Origin: Streptomyces sp. AC555_RSS877
Lineage (GTDB): Bacteria; Actinomycetota; Actinomycetes; Streptomycetales; Streptomycetaceae
Length of the DNA: 64,000 nt
Assembly (NCBI RefSeq): GCF_019049245.1
Contig: NZ_JAGMUK010000216.1
Coordinates: 62,001 to 126,000, forward strand
Direction of reading: 5' to 3'
Shown here: in pieces, positions 7,758 through 16,486 of the stretch
Layout: every line of letters begins with the position of its first letter
Position numbering within the stretch: position 1 is the first letter of the stretch
The notes under the pieces: generated by a model
What the model was told of the DNA's origin: nothing
The model's input: the letters and a program-made list of their open reading frames with translations, nothing else
The model's database searches: none
Made by a program: the position numbers and the translations under genes

Positions 7758-8609
7758 ATGACCATGCGGAACCAGCCCACTGCACGGCACGTACGCCTGG
7801 GCTCGGAGCTGCGCAAACTACGAGAGGCCGCCGGTAAACCGGCCAAAGAGCTGGCCGAACTCCTCGGGTCGAGTTCGGCGCACATGAGCCAGATCGAGGC
7901 CGGCCGTTCGGCGATCAGCGAGCAGCGCCTCCGTAGATGGGCTGCGCACTGTGCCTGCACGGACGAGGAATTGATCGAGGCGCTCGTGGCGATGGCAGCC
8001 GAGCGCACGCGCGGTTGGTGGGACGAATACCGAGGGGTCCTGCCTCAGGTGAACCTGGACGTGGCAGAGGCGGAGCACCACGCGACGTTCCTCCGCGAGG
8101 TTGTCATCACGTACGTTCCGGGGCTGCTCCAGACTCCCGACTACGCCCGAGCTGTGTTCCAGTACATGCGTCCGGAGCTGCCCGAGAGCGAACTGGCGCC
8201 CCGCGTCGAACACCGCATTCGGCGGCGTGCGGTCATCGAGGGGGACAACCCCACCCCTTACGAGACGATCCTGCACGAGTTCGCGCTACGCATCCGTGTG
8301 GCCGACCGCCAGGCATCCCTCGTGCAACTCCGACGGATCCTGGACCAGATCGACCAAGGGCACGCCACCGTACGCGTCATCCCGACCGACCAGGACGGCT
8401 TTGGCGGTGCCGACGCTTCGATGATGTACATGGGCGGTCCACTGCCCCAGCTGGACACCGGCCTTCTCGACGCCTCCACCGGAACCATGTTCATAGATGC
8501 GGAAGCAGAGTTGAAACGGCTTCGAACGCTCTTCCGTAAGGTGGAGACGGCGTCGCTGGACCCGGCGGCGTCACGGGACCTCATCCACCGCTTGACGAAG
8601 GAGCTGTGA
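7758..8609 (+). CDS. XRE-family regulator with DUF5753 domain
   Basis: A 283-residue protein. An N-terminal helix-turn-helix (about residues 12-65, with LRKLREAAGKPAKELAELLG and SSAHMSQIEAGRSAIS) is followed by the DUF5753 ligand-binding-like domain, recognised from the opening FLREVVITYVPGLLQTPDYA and the C-terminal TLFRKVETASLDPAASRDLI. This is the WhiJ-like regulator type found in dozens of copies in Streptomyces, normally paired with a DUF397 protein, as here 6 bases downstream. ATGs at 7758 and 7764 are both in frame. Targets are unknown. Confidence 0.9.
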   Translation: MTMRNQPTARHVRLGSELRKLREAAGKPAKELAELLGSSSAHMSQIEAGRSAISEQRLRRWAAHCACTDEELIEALVAMAAERTRGWWDEYRGVLPQVNLDVAEAEHHATFLREVVITYVPGLLQTPDYARAVFQYMRPELPESELAPRVEHRIRRRAVIEGDNPTPYETILHEFALRIRVADRQASLVQLRRILDQIDQGHATVRVIPTDQDGFGGADASMMYMGGPLPQLDTGLLDASTGTMFIDAEAELKRLRTLFRKVETASLDPAASRDLIHRLTKEL

Positions 8610-8615
8610 GGCGCC

Positions 8616-8810
8616 ATGACCCATGTCCTGCACTGGCAAAAGTCCACGTTCTCGGGTGGCGGCGAGGGCAACACCTGCGTCGAACTCGCCGCCACCCCCA
8701 CCGCCCTCCACCTCCGCGAAAGCGACACCCCCGACACCGAACTCACCACCGCCACGGTCCCGTTGGCCCACCTCATACGCGGCGTGAAGTCGGGTCTGTT
8801 CCGCGTCTGA
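8616..8810 (+). CDS. DUF397 protein, partner of the XRE regulator
   Basis: A 64-residue protein with the DUF397 signature: WQKSTFSGGGEGNTCVELA at the start, then a short strand-rich domain with RESDTPDTELTTA and a C-terminal hydrophobic helix. It starts 6 bases after the regulator's stop, so the two are co-transcribed. Members act as small antagonists or co-factors of their XRE partner in the WhiJ-type systems studied; a toxin/antitoxin-like relation has also been discussed. It ends 6 bases from the convergent hutI stop. Confidence 0.9.
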   Translation: MTHVLHWQKSTFSGGGEGNTCVELAATPTALHLRESDTPDTELTTATVPLAHLIRGVKSGLFRV

Positions 8811-8816
8811 GTGGCA

Positions 8817-9989
8817 TCACGCCACGCGCTCTCCCCGCCGCCACACCCCGCTGACCAGCGGAACCCCCGGCCGGTAGGCCAAGTGCACATGGCTCGGCGC
8901 GTCGAGCAGGGTCACGTCGGCGTACGCCCCCGGCGTGAGGCGGCCGACGTCCTCCCTGCGCAACGCCTGCGCGCCGCCCGCCGTCGCCGACCACACCGCC
9001 TCGTCCGGCGTCATTCCCATGTCCCGTACCGCGAGCGCGATGCAGAAGGGCACGGACGAGGTGAAGGACGAGCCCGGGTTGCAGTCGGTGGAGAGGGCGA
9101 CCGTGACCCCCGCGTCGAGGAGGCGGCGGGCGTTCGGCCACTCGGCGCGGGTGGAGAACTCGGCGCCGGGGAGCAACGTGGCGACCGTACGTCCGCTCGC
9201 CAGCGCGGCGACGTCCGCGTCGGTCAGGTGCGTGCAGTGGTCCGCGCTGGCGGCGTCCAGTTCGACCGCGAGCTGCACGCCGGGGCCGTACGACAGCTGG
9301 TTGGCGTGGATGCGCGGGTGGAGCCCCTTCGCCTTGCCCGCCGTGAGGATGGCGCGGGCCTGGTCGCCGTCGAAGGCGCCCTTCTCGCAGAAGACGTCGA
9401 TCCAACGGGCGTACGGGGCGCAGGCGTCGAGCATCTCGCCGGTGACGAGGGCGACGTACGCGGCGGGGTCGTCGGCATGGTCGGGGGAGACGATGTGGGC
9501 GCCGAGGTAGGTGACCTCGTCGGTGTGGGCGGCGGCGATGCGCAGGGCGCGGGACTCGTCGGCGACGGTCAGGCCGTAGCCGGACTTCGTTTCGAAGGTG
9601 GTCGTGCCCTGGCGGAGGGCTTCGGCGAGGTAGCGGGTGAGGTTGGCCTCCAGTTCGGCGTCCGTAGCGGCACGGGTCGCCGCGACCGTCGTACGGATAC
9701 CGCCCGCGGTGTACGAGCGCCCCGACATGCGGGCGTTGAACTCCGCCGTCCGGTCGCCCGCGAAGAGCAGGTGGGAGTGGGAGTCGACGAAGCCCGGGAG
9801 GACCGCGCGGCCGGCGGCGTCGAGGTGGTTGTCAGTGGCGGGTGCTTTGCTTGATTCACCGGTCCACGCGATGCGGTCGCCGTCGATGACGATGGCCGCG
9901 TCCTGGATCAGACCGAGGCGAGAGCCGTCACCGAGGGAGGGGTCGTTGGTGACCAGCGTGGCGATGTTGGTGATGACAGTGCTGCTCAT
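8817..9989 (-). CDS. hutI: Imidazolonepropionase
   Basis: A 390-residue amidohydrolase-superfamily enzyme that hydrolyses 4-imidazolone-5-propionate to N-formimino-L-glutamate, the third step of histidine degradation. Metal and substrate motifs are visible: PGFVDSHSHLLFAGDR, HANQLSYGPG, SADHCTHL and LSTDCNPGSSFTSSVP. The ATG at 9989 follows GAGGACACG. It is the last gene of the hut operon, 38 bases downstream of hutF. The reading frame stays open far upstream, but that extension is antisense to or overlaps hutF and is not coding. Confidence 0.96.
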   Translation of the reverse strand: MSSTVITNIATLVTNDPSLGDGSRLGLIQDAAIVIDGDRIAWTGESSKAPATDNHLDAAGRAVLPGFVDSHSHLLFAGDRTAEFNARMSGRSYTAGGIRTTVAATRAATDAELEANLTRYLAEALRQGTTTFETKSGYGLTVADESRALRIAAAHTDEVTYLGAHIVSPDHADDPAAYVALVTGEMLDACAPYARWIDVFCEKGAFDGDQARAILTAGKAKGLHPRIHANQLSYGPGVQLAVELDAASADHCTHLTDADVAALASGRTVATLLPGAEFSTRAEWPNARRLLDAGVTVALSTDCNPGSSFTSSVPFCIALAVRDMGMTPDEAVWSATAGGAQALRREDVGRLTPGAYADVTLLDAPSHVHLAYRPGVPLVSGVWRRGERVA

Positions 9990-10027
9990 CGTGTCCTCGT
10001 GGGCGTGGGCTTGGGCGTCGGTGGGGT

Positions 10028-11377
10028 TCAGGAACGCAGGGCTTGGACCGCGGCCGCCAGCGCCCGCGGCACATCCGGTACGAGGGCGTGCACCCCGTCG
10101 CGGACGACGTGCCGCCCGCCCACGATCGTGTGCCGTACGTCCGCTGCGGTCGCCGCGAATACGGCCGTCTCGGCGCCGAGCCTGGGCAGCGGCCCCGCCG
10201 TTCTGACCGAGTCGAGCGCGATCGTCGTGAGGTCGGCGAGCGCGCCGGGTTCGATGGTGCCCGCCTCGTCCCAGCCGAGGGCGGCGTGGCCGTCGGCGGA
10301 GGCGGCCCGCAGCAGGGCGGCCGCCGTCCAGTGACCGCGGGTGCGGGTGCGCAGGCGCTCGTCGAGCTCCATCGCGCGTGCCTCTTCGAGCAGGTCGATG
10401 ACGGCGTGGCTGTCGGAGCCGAGGGAGAGCGGGGAGCCGGCTTTCTGGAGGGCGGCTGCGGGGCCGATGCCGTCGGCCAGGTCGCGCTCGGTGGTGGGGC
10501 ACATGCAGGTGCCGGTTCCCGAGTCGCCGAGCAGGGCGATGTCCTCGTCGGTGAGGTGCGTGTTGTGGACGCCGGTGGTGCGCGGGCCCAGCACCCCGTG
10601 CTCGGCGAGGAGCCGCGTCGGCGTGCAGCCGTGCGCCTCCCGGCAGGCGTCGTTCTCGGCGGTCTGCTCGGACAGGTGCACGTGGAGCGGGGCCCGCCGC
10701 TCCTCGGCCCACCGCGCCACCGTAGCCAACTGCCGGGCGGGCACGGCCCGTACGGAGTGGATGGCGGCCCCGATCCGCGCGTGATCCCGGTCCTTGAGAA
10801 CTGAACAGCGTTCCGCCCAGGCGTCCGCGCTCCCGTCCGAGAAGCGGAGCTGGTGGGTGTTGGGCGGCTGTCCGAAGCCGGAGGAAAGGTAGGCGGCGTC
10901 GAGGAGGGTGATGCGGACACCGGCTTCGGAGGCGGCGTCGACAAGGGCCTCGCCCATGGCGTTCGGGTCGGCGTACGGGGTGCCGCCCGGGGCGTGGTGC
11001 AGGTAGTGGAACTCGCCGACGGCCGTCACACCGGCCAGGGCCATCTCCGCGTACACCGCGCGGGCCAGCGCGTGGTAGGTCTCCGGGGTGAGCCGGTCGG
11101 CCACGGAGTACATGACCTCGCGCCAGGTCCAGAAGGTGCCGGAGCCGACCTGGACGGTGCCGCGCAGGGCGCGGTGGAAGGCGTGCGAGTGGGCGTTCGC
11201 CAGGCCCGGGAGGGTCAGGCCGCGGAGGGTTTCGGCGCCGCGGGGCGGACTGGGGGTGTCCATGCGGACGGCGGTGATGCGGCCGTCCGTGACCTCGACG
11301 GCGACCCCCGGCTCGACGTGGGTGTCGAGCCAGGCGTGCTCCAGCCAGTACGTACGAGTCCGCTCCGTCGGGGTCAC
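10028..11377 (-). CDS. hutF: Formimidoylglutamate deiminase
   Basis: A 449-residue amidohydrolase that converts N-formimino-L-glutamate to N-formyl-L-glutamate and ammonia. The motifs ANAHSHAFHRALRG, HLSEQ, VHNTHLTDEDI and SLGSDSHAVIDLLEEARAME fit HutF rather than guanine deaminase. Length matches the family (about 450). The GTG start at 11377 overlaps the stop of the preceding amidohydrolase gene (GTGA), so translation is coupled. Its presence means the pathway runs through N-formylglutamate, and a deformylase is then needed. Confidence 0.93.
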   Translation of the reverse strand: MTPTERTRTYWLEHAWLDTHVEPGVAVEVTDGRITAVRMDTPSPPRGAETLRGLTLPGLANAHSHAFHRALRGTVQVGSGTFWTWREVMYSVADRLTPETYHALARAVYAEMALAGVTAVGEFHYLHHAPGGTPYADPNAMGEALVDAASEAGVRITLLDAAYLSSGFGQPPNTHQLRFSDGSADAWAERCSVLKDRDHARIGAAIHSVRAVPARQLATVARWAEERRAPLHVHLSEQTAENDACREAHGCTPTRLLAEHGVLGPRTTGVHNTHLTDEDIALLGDSGTGTCMCPTTERDLADGIGPAAALQKAGSPLSLGSDSHAVIDLLEEARAMELDERLRTRTRGHWTAAALLRAASADGHAALGWDEAGTIEPGALADLTTIALDSVRTAGPLPRLGAETAVFAATAADVRHTIVGGRHVVRDGVHALVPDVPRALAAAVQALRS

Positions 11378-12603
11378 GTGCAGGCCAGCCCTTCCAGTAC
11401 GTCGGCGAGAGCGACAACCCCCGCCACGCAGTCGTCCTCCGCCGCGTACTCGGCCGGGGAGTGCGAGACGCCGGTGGGGTTGCGCACGAACAGCATGGCG
11501 GTCGGGATGCTCCCGGAGAGGATGCCGGCGTCGTGTCCGGCACCGGTGCCCAGGACGGGGACCTTGAGGCCGGTGTCCTTGCCGCTGTCCCTGCCCAGGA
11601 TGCGGGCGAGTTCGTCGCGCAGGGCGTGGTCGAACTCGACGACCGGCGTGAAGGACTCACGGACGACGTCGAGGTCGACGCCGTGAGCGGCGGCGTACTC
11701 GCGGGCGGCCCTCTCGACCCCGGCCACGACCGTGTCCAGGGTCTCCTGGTCGGCGGCCCGGGAGTCGAGCCAGCCGCGCACCAGGGAGGGGACGGCGTTG
11801 ACGCCGTTCGGCTCGACGGCGATCTTGCCGAAGGTGGCGACGGCACCGGCGAGCTGGGCCTCCCGGCGGGCGGCGAGCACGGTCTCGGCGTACGACAGCA
11901 TGGGGTCGCGCCGGTCGACCAGCCGGGTCGTCCCGGCGTGGTTGGCCTCGCCCCGGAAGTCGAACCGCCACCGTCCGTGCGGCCAGATGGCACTGGCGAT
12001 GCCGACCCGGTCGCCGCTCAGGTCGAGCGCCCGCCCCTGTTCCACGTGCAGCTCGACGAAGGCGCCGATACGGCCGAGGCGCTCCGGGTCCGGCCCGATG
12101 GCATCGGGGTCGTACCCGGCGGCCTCCATGGCGCGCGGCAGGGTCACGCCGTCCCCGTCGGTCAGCCGGTGCGCCTGCTCGGCGCCGAGCTCCCCGGCGG
12201 CCAGCCGCGACCCGACACAGGCGAGCCCGAACCGTGCCCCCTCCTCGTCACCGAAGTTGACGATCGCGAGGGGCTTGGTGAACTCGGCCCGCCGTGCGCG
12301 CAGTTCATCCAGCGCGGCGAAGGAGGACACGACCCCGAGGGGCCCGTCGAAGGCTCCGCCGTCCGGCACGGAGTCGAGATGCGACCCGGTGACGACGGCG
12401 TCCCCGGCAGCGGGATCCCCGAGCCAGGCCCACTGGTTCCCGTTCCGGTCCAGCTCGTACGTCAGCCCGCGTGCCTCGGCCTGCGCCTTGAACCAGGCCC
12501 GGCACTCGGCATCGGCGCTGGTCCAGGCGAAGCGGCGGTAGCCGCCGGAGGCGGAGCTGCGGCCGATCGTCAGCAGCTCCGTCCACATGCTGTGGAAGGT
12601 CAC
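11374..12603 (-). CDS. M20-family amidohydrolase (allantoate amidohydrolase-like; candidate N-formylglutamate deformylase)
   Basis: A 409-residue zinc-dependent M20/M28 hydrolase of the AllC / N-carbamoyl-amino-acid hydrolase group. Metal-site motifs are TGSHLDSVPDGG, NFGDEEGARFG, ELHVEQG, the dimer-domain GEANHAGTT, and the late GAGHDAG and GVSHSPAE. By similarity it would be called allantoate amidohydrolase. However, it is coupled by GTGA overlaps to hutU upstream and hutF downstream, and no HutG is present in the operon. I infer that it may remove the formyl group from N-formylglutamate. That substrate is an inference from context; the hydrolase family is certain. Confidence 0.88.
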   Translation of the reverse strand: MTFHSMWTELLTIGRSSASGGYRRFAWTSADAECRAWFKAQAEARGLTYELDRNGNQWAWLGDPAAGDAVVTGSHLDSVPDGGAFDGPLGVVSSFAALDELRARRAEFTKPLAIVNFGDEEGARFGLACVGSRLAAGELGAEQAHRLTDGDGVTLPRAMEAAGYDPDAIGPDPERLGRIGAFVELHVEQGRALDLSGDRVGIASAIWPHGRWRFDFRGEANHAGTTRLVDRRDPMLSYAETVLAARREAQLAGAVATFGKIAVEPNGVNAVPSLVRGWLDSRAADQETLDTVVAGVERAAREYAAAHGVDLDVVRESFTPVVEFDHALRDELARILGRDSGKDTGLKVPVLGTGAGHDAGILSGSIPTAMLFVRNPTGVSHSPAEYAAEDDCVAGVVALADVLEGLACT

Positions 12604-14264
12604 GCGTCGTCACCTTCACGCAGCGGGACCCGGACCCCGCGCTCGTCCGCGACCGACTCCGCGATGTCGTACCCCGCGTCGACGTGCCGGATGACACCCA
12701 TACCTGGGTCGTTGGTGAGAACCCGGCGGATCTTCTCCCCGCCCAGCTTCGTGCCGTCGGCAACGGTCACCTGCCCGGCGTGGATCGACCGCCCCATGCC
12801 GACGCCACCGCCGTGGTGGATGGACACCCAGGACGCTCCCGACGCCACGTTCACCATGGCGTTCAGCAGCGGCCAGTCGGCGATAGCGTCCGAGCCGTCG
12901 AGCATCGCCTCGGTCTCGCGGTACGGCGACGCCACCGACCCGGCGTCGAGGTGGTCGCGGCCGATCGCCAGCGGTGCCGCCAGCTCGCCGCTCGCGACCA
13001 TGTCGTTGAACCGCTCACCGGCCTTGTCGCGCTCGCCGTAGCCGAGCCAGCAGATGCGGGCGGGCAGGCCCTGGAAGTGGACCCGCTCCCCCGCCAGTTT
13101 GATCCAGCGGGCGAGGGACTCGTTCTCGGGGAACAGGTCGAGGATCGCCTTGTCGGTCTTGGCGATGTCGGCGGGGTCGCCGGACAGGGCCGCCCAGCGG
13201 AAGGGGCCCTTGCCCTCGCAGAACAGGGGGCGAATGTAGGCGGGGACGAAGCCGGGGAAGGCGAAGGCGCGGTCGTACCCGGCGAGCCGGGCCTCGCCGC
13301 GGATCGAGTTGCCGTAGTCGAAGACCTCGGCGCCGGCGTCCATGAAGCCGACCATGGCCTCGACGTGGCGGGCCATCGACTCGCGGGCGCGGGTGGTGAA
13401 ACCGGCCGGGTCCTTGGCCGCGGCCGACGCCATGTCGTCGAAGTCGACGCCCGCCGGCAGATAGGCCAGGGGGTCGTGCGCCGAGGTCTGGTCGGTGACG
13501 ATGTCGACGGGGGCGCCCTCGGCAAGCATGCGCGGCAGCAGCTCGGCCGCGTTGCCCAGCAGGCCGATGGAGAGGGGGCGGCGGGCGTCGCGGGCTTCGA
13601 CGGCGAGCTGGAGGGCGTGCTCCAGGGAGTCGGCCTTCACATCGAGGTAGCGGTGCTCGATGCGGCGCTCGATGGCACGCGGGTCGCAGTCGATGCAGAT
13701 CGCGACGCCGTCGTTCATGGTCACGGCGAGCGGCTGGGCGCCGCCCATGCCGCCGAGGCCGGCGGTGAGGGTGATCGTCCCGGCGAGGGTGCCGCCGAAC
13801 TTCTTCGCGGCGACGGCGGCGAAGGTCTCGTAGGTGCCCTGGAGGATGCCCTGGGTGCCGATGTAGATCCAGGAGCCGGCGGTCATCTGCCCGTACATGG
13901 TCAGGCCCAGCTGTTCCAGGCGCCGGAACTCCTCCCAGTTCGCCCAGTCCCCCACCAGGTTCGAGTTGGCGATGAGGACGCGCGGGGCCCACTCGTGGGT
14001 CTGCATGACGCCGACCGGGCGGCCGGACTGGACGAGCATCGTCTCGTCCTGCTTGAGGGTCCGCAGCGTGCGGACCATGGCGTCGAAGGAGCGCCAGTCG
14101 CGGGCCGCCTTGCCGGTGCCGCCGTAGACGACGAGCTTGTCGGGGTGCTCGGCTACCTCCGGGTCGAGGTTGTTCTGCAGCATCCGCAGGGCGGCTTCCT
14201 GCTGCCATCCCAGGGCGCTCAGTTCCGTACCGCGCGGTGCTCGTACGGGGCGGGGTCCTGACAT
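12600..14264 (-). CDS. hutU: Urocanate hydratase
   Basis: A 554-residue NAD-dependent urocanase, the second step of histidine catabolism (urocanate to imidazolone propionate). Conserved stretches include LVVYGGTGKAARDW, PRVLIANSNLVGDWANW, GTLAGTITLTAGLGGMGGAQ and, near the C-terminus, the hydratase core GASWVSIHHGGGVGMGRS. Length agrees with the family (about 555). The ATG at 14264 is preceded by AGGAGG at good spacing. It is the first gene of the operon; the stop overlaps the next start. A dyad at 14317-14341 upstream may be a regulator site. Confidence 0.97.
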   Translation of the reverse strand: MSGPRPVRAPRGTELSALGWQQEAALRMLQNNLDPEVAEHPDKLVVYGGTGKAARDWRSFDAMVRTLRTLKQDETMLVQSGRPVGVMQTHEWAPRVLIANSNLVGDWANWEEFRRLEQLGLTMYGQMTAGSWIYIGTQGILQGTYETFAAVAAKKFGGTLAGTITLTAGLGGMGGAQPLAVTMNDGVAICIDCDPRAIERRIEHRYLDVKADSLEHALQLAVEARDARRPLSIGLLGNAAELLPRMLAEGAPVDIVTDQTSAHDPLAYLPAGVDFDDMASAAAKDPAGFTTRARESMARHVEAMVGFMDAGAEVFDYGNSIRGEARLAGYDRAFAFPGFVPAYIRPLFCEGKGPFRWAALSGDPADIAKTDKAILDLFPENESLARWIKLAGERVHFQGLPARICWLGYGERDKAGERFNDMVASGELAAPLAIGRDHLDAGSVASPYRETEAMLDGSDAIADWPLLNAMVNVASGASWVSIHHGGGVGMGRSIHAGQVTVADGTKLGGEKIRRVLTNDPGMGVIRHVDAGYDIAESVADERGVRVPLREGDDA

Positions 14265-14316
14265 GGTCTGCCTCCTGGCTCCTGGTGGATTGCTCCCGAC
14301 GGATTCTTACTGTCGA

Positions 14317-14341
14317 TATTCACATCCTGACTCTCTGAATA
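14317..14341. promoter_or_regulatory. Inverted repeat in the hutU / decarboxylase intergenic region
   Basis: TATTCA and TGAATA arms, 13 bases apart, lie in an AT-rich patch unusual for this genome, 53 bases before hutU and upstream of the divergent decarboxylase gene. This is a plausible operator or promoter element for the hut operon. No regulator gene sits beside it, and the short arms keep confidence low. Confidence 0.35.
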
Positions 14342-14489
14342 GAACTAGTCAATACGTTCTTGCGTCGGCATGGGTGAGGGCACGGATGTTTCGCTGGACA
14401 GAGGGACAGGGAGACGCAGGGACACAGGGACACACACATCGGCAGCCGGCCCGGCACGCGGGCGCAGGCGGCGACAGGACGGGGACGTC

Positions 14490-15884
14490 GTGGACCAGGA
14501 CAACAGCAGTACCGGTGATCCGAGCGGCGACACCGACGGGGAACGGGTCGTCCGCCGGGACGAGGCGGTTCGCGCGGCCGTGGAGCAGGGGCTGCTCCGG
14601 CCGGACGCGCCCATCGTCGGCCTGCTCGACGTCACCGGGATCCGCGAGTCGGCCGCGGCCCTGCGGGCGGCGTTCGACGAGGTCACGGCGCCGGGTACGC
14701 CCGTACTGCACGCCTTCGCGGTGAAGGCGACCCCGCTGGTGCCGGTGCTGCGGCTGCTGCGCGAGGAGGGCATCGGCGTCGAGGTGGCGAGCCCGGGCGA
14801 GCTGGCCCTGGCGCGGGCGGCGGGGCTGCCGCCGGACCGGACGGTTCTCGACTCGCCCGCCAAGACGCCGGCCGAGCTGAGGGAGGCGCTGGCGCTGGGG
14901 ATCGCCGTCAACGCCGACAACCCGCAGGAGCTGGACCGCATCGACGCTCTGATGAGGTCGGCGGCCAGTCGCTCCCCCCTCGGCATCCGGGTGAACCCGC
15001 AGGTCGGGGCCGGGGCCATCGAAGCGCTCTCCACTGCCACGGCGACCTCGAAGTTCGGGGTGGCGCTGCGGGACGAGGGGGCGCGCGAGTGGGTGGTGCG
15101 GGCGTACGCCGAGCGCCCCTGGCTGTCCCGGCTGCACACGCACTCCGGGTCGCAGGGCGTCCCGCTGTCGCTGATGGCCGAGGGCGTGGCGGCGACGTAC
15201 GCGCTCGCGGAGGAGATCAACCGGCGGATCGGGCACCCGCAGATCGACACGATCGACATCGGCGGCGGGCTGCCGGTGAACTTCACGTCGGACGTGACGA
15301 CACCGACGTACGCGGACTACGCGCGGGTGTTGAAGAAGGCGGTGCCGGGGCTGTTCGACGGGCGGTACGGGCTGGTGACCGAGTTCGGGCGGTCACTGCT
15401 GGCCAAGCACGGGACGGTGGTGGCGCGCGTCGAGTACGCCAAGAGCGCCGGCGGGCGGCCGGTCGCGGTGACGCACGCGGGCGTGCAGGTGGCGACGCGG
15501 ACGGTGTACGCGCCGGGGGCGTGGCCGCTGAGGATCGCCGCGTACGACGGCAAGGGGCGGCCGAAGGAGGGGCCCGAGGTCGCGCAGGACGTCGCCGGGC
15601 CGGCGTGCTTCGCGGGCGACCTGCTCGCCCAGGGGTATGCGCTGCCGCTCCTCGAACAGGGCGACTACGCGGCGGCCCTGGACACGGGGGCGTACTACTT
15701 CGCGCACCACTACGCGTACAACTCCCTGGCCCGGCCGGGGGTTTACGGCTTCGCGCCGGACGGGGCCGGGGGCACCGCCTTCGCGATCGTGCGGGAGGCG
15801 CAGACCGTCGAGGAGATCGTGGCCGAGTCGGGAGGGGCGCACGCGGGCGCACTCACCACACTCCGCACACCGGGACGCCATTGA
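14490..15884 (+). CDS. LysA-fold PLP-dependent decarboxylase (type III)
   Basis: About 464 residues. Alanine-racemase-fold motifs: HAFAVKATPLVPVLRLL with the PLP-binding Lys, IGVEVASPGELALA, the glycine-rich THSGSQGVPL, DIDIGGGLPVNF-like GGGLPVNF, EFGRSLLAKHG, and the C-terminal beta domain with CFAGDLLAQGY and GAYYFAHHYAYNSLARP. It resembles diaminopimelate/ornithine decarboxylases but the C-terminal motifs differ from canonical LysA, so the substrate is open. I prefer the GTG at 14490; an ATG at 14370 would add 40 Arg/Thr-rich residues from a repetitive ACAGGGAGACG stretch. It is divergent from the hut operon, and a functional link to histidine or glutamate use is possible but unproven. Confidence 0.85.
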   Translation: MDQDNSSTGDPSGDTDGERVVRRDEAVRAAVEQGLLRPDAPIVGLLDVTGIRESAAALRAAFDEVTAPGTPVLHAFAVKATPLVPVLRLLREEGIGVEVASPGELALARAAGLPPDRTVLDSPAKTPAELREALALGIAVNADNPQELDRIDALMRSAASRSPLGIRVNPQVGAGAIEALSTATATSKFGVALRDEGAREWVVRAYAERPWLSRLHTHSGSQGVPLSLMAEGVAATYALAEEINRRIGHPQIDTIDIGGGLPVNFTSDVTTPTYADYARVLKKAVPGLFDGRYGLVTEFGRSLLAKHGTVVARVEYAKSAGGRPVAVTHAGVQVATRTVYAPGAWPLRIAAYDGKGRPKEGPEVAQDVAGPACFAGDLLAQGYALPLLEQGDYAAALDTGAYYFAHHYAYNSLARPGVYGFAPDGAGGTAFAIVREAQTVEEIVAESGGAHAGALTTLRTPGRH

Positions 15885-16054
15885 CGCGCTCCGGGGGATC
15901 TGGTGATCAACTGGCCAGGGAAAAAAGGTCAGTTGACCCACCTTAGTCACTCGCCGCATGTTCCACCGGAAAATGCCAGAACCCTCACCCCGCACGCACA
16001 CGTTGCGTAGCTTCGGCGTCACTCAGCCGAACCCCAGGCGGGAGGGGAACAACG

Positions 16055-16486
16055 GTGCCCGGAATCGACGAGTGCCTGCTCGAAGCCATGCGGCTGCCCG
16101 GTGCCCGGGGCGCCGCACTGGTCGACTGGACGAGCGGGCTGGCCCTGGGCGTCGTCGGGGAATCCCCGGGCGGCGACCAGGAGACGGCCGCGGTGGAGGC
16201 CGCGGAGCTCGCCCGGCTCGCCGCCGAGCAGCACGCCTTCGCACCCGACACCGGTGCGGACGCAGAGGACGGCAGGACCGGCGGGTCACGACACGACGAC
16301 GGCATCGATCCGCCCGTCGAGGACCTGATCATCAGCAACCGGGACAGCTATCACGTGCTGCGGTTCGTGCGGACGCCCTTCGACAGCAGCGTGTGTCTGC
16401 ACCTGTGGCTGGCCCGCTCGGAGGGCAACCTCGCGCTGGCCCGCATCCGGCTCGGCGAGATGGCCGGACGGCTGGTGCTGGGATGA
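16055..16486 (+). CDS. Roadblock/LC7-like protein 1 of an atypical roadblock cluster
   Basis: A 143-residue protein from a GTG start preceded by GGGAGGGG. It has the roadblock pattern: ARGAALVDWTSGLALGVVG (strand-turn-strand), helix, then LIISNRDSYHVLRFV and LHLWLARSEGNLALARI. An acidic low-complexity insertion lies near residues 62-88. It is clearly paralogous to the fourth gene of the cluster (18039-18413), which has ATGVALVDYTSGMALGTLG and LITLSDQYHLIRLI in the same places. The stop overlaps the next start (ATGA). Roadblock proteins normally bind and regulate small Ras-like GTPases, but no GTPase is encoded nearby. Confidence 0.85.
   Translation: MPGIDECLLEAMRLPGARGAALVDWTSGLALGVVGESPGGDQETAAVEAAELARLAAEQHAFAPDTGADAEDGRTGGSRHDDGIDPPVEDLIISNRDSYHVLRFVRTPFDSSVCLHLWLARSEGNLALARIRLGEMAGRLVLG

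Noticed and set aside
8848..11993. Long N-terminal extension of hutI into a 1058-residue protein
   Set aside because: The extension overlaps hutF and the M20 gene in other frames, and hutI has its own ATG with ribosome site at 9989 and normal length.
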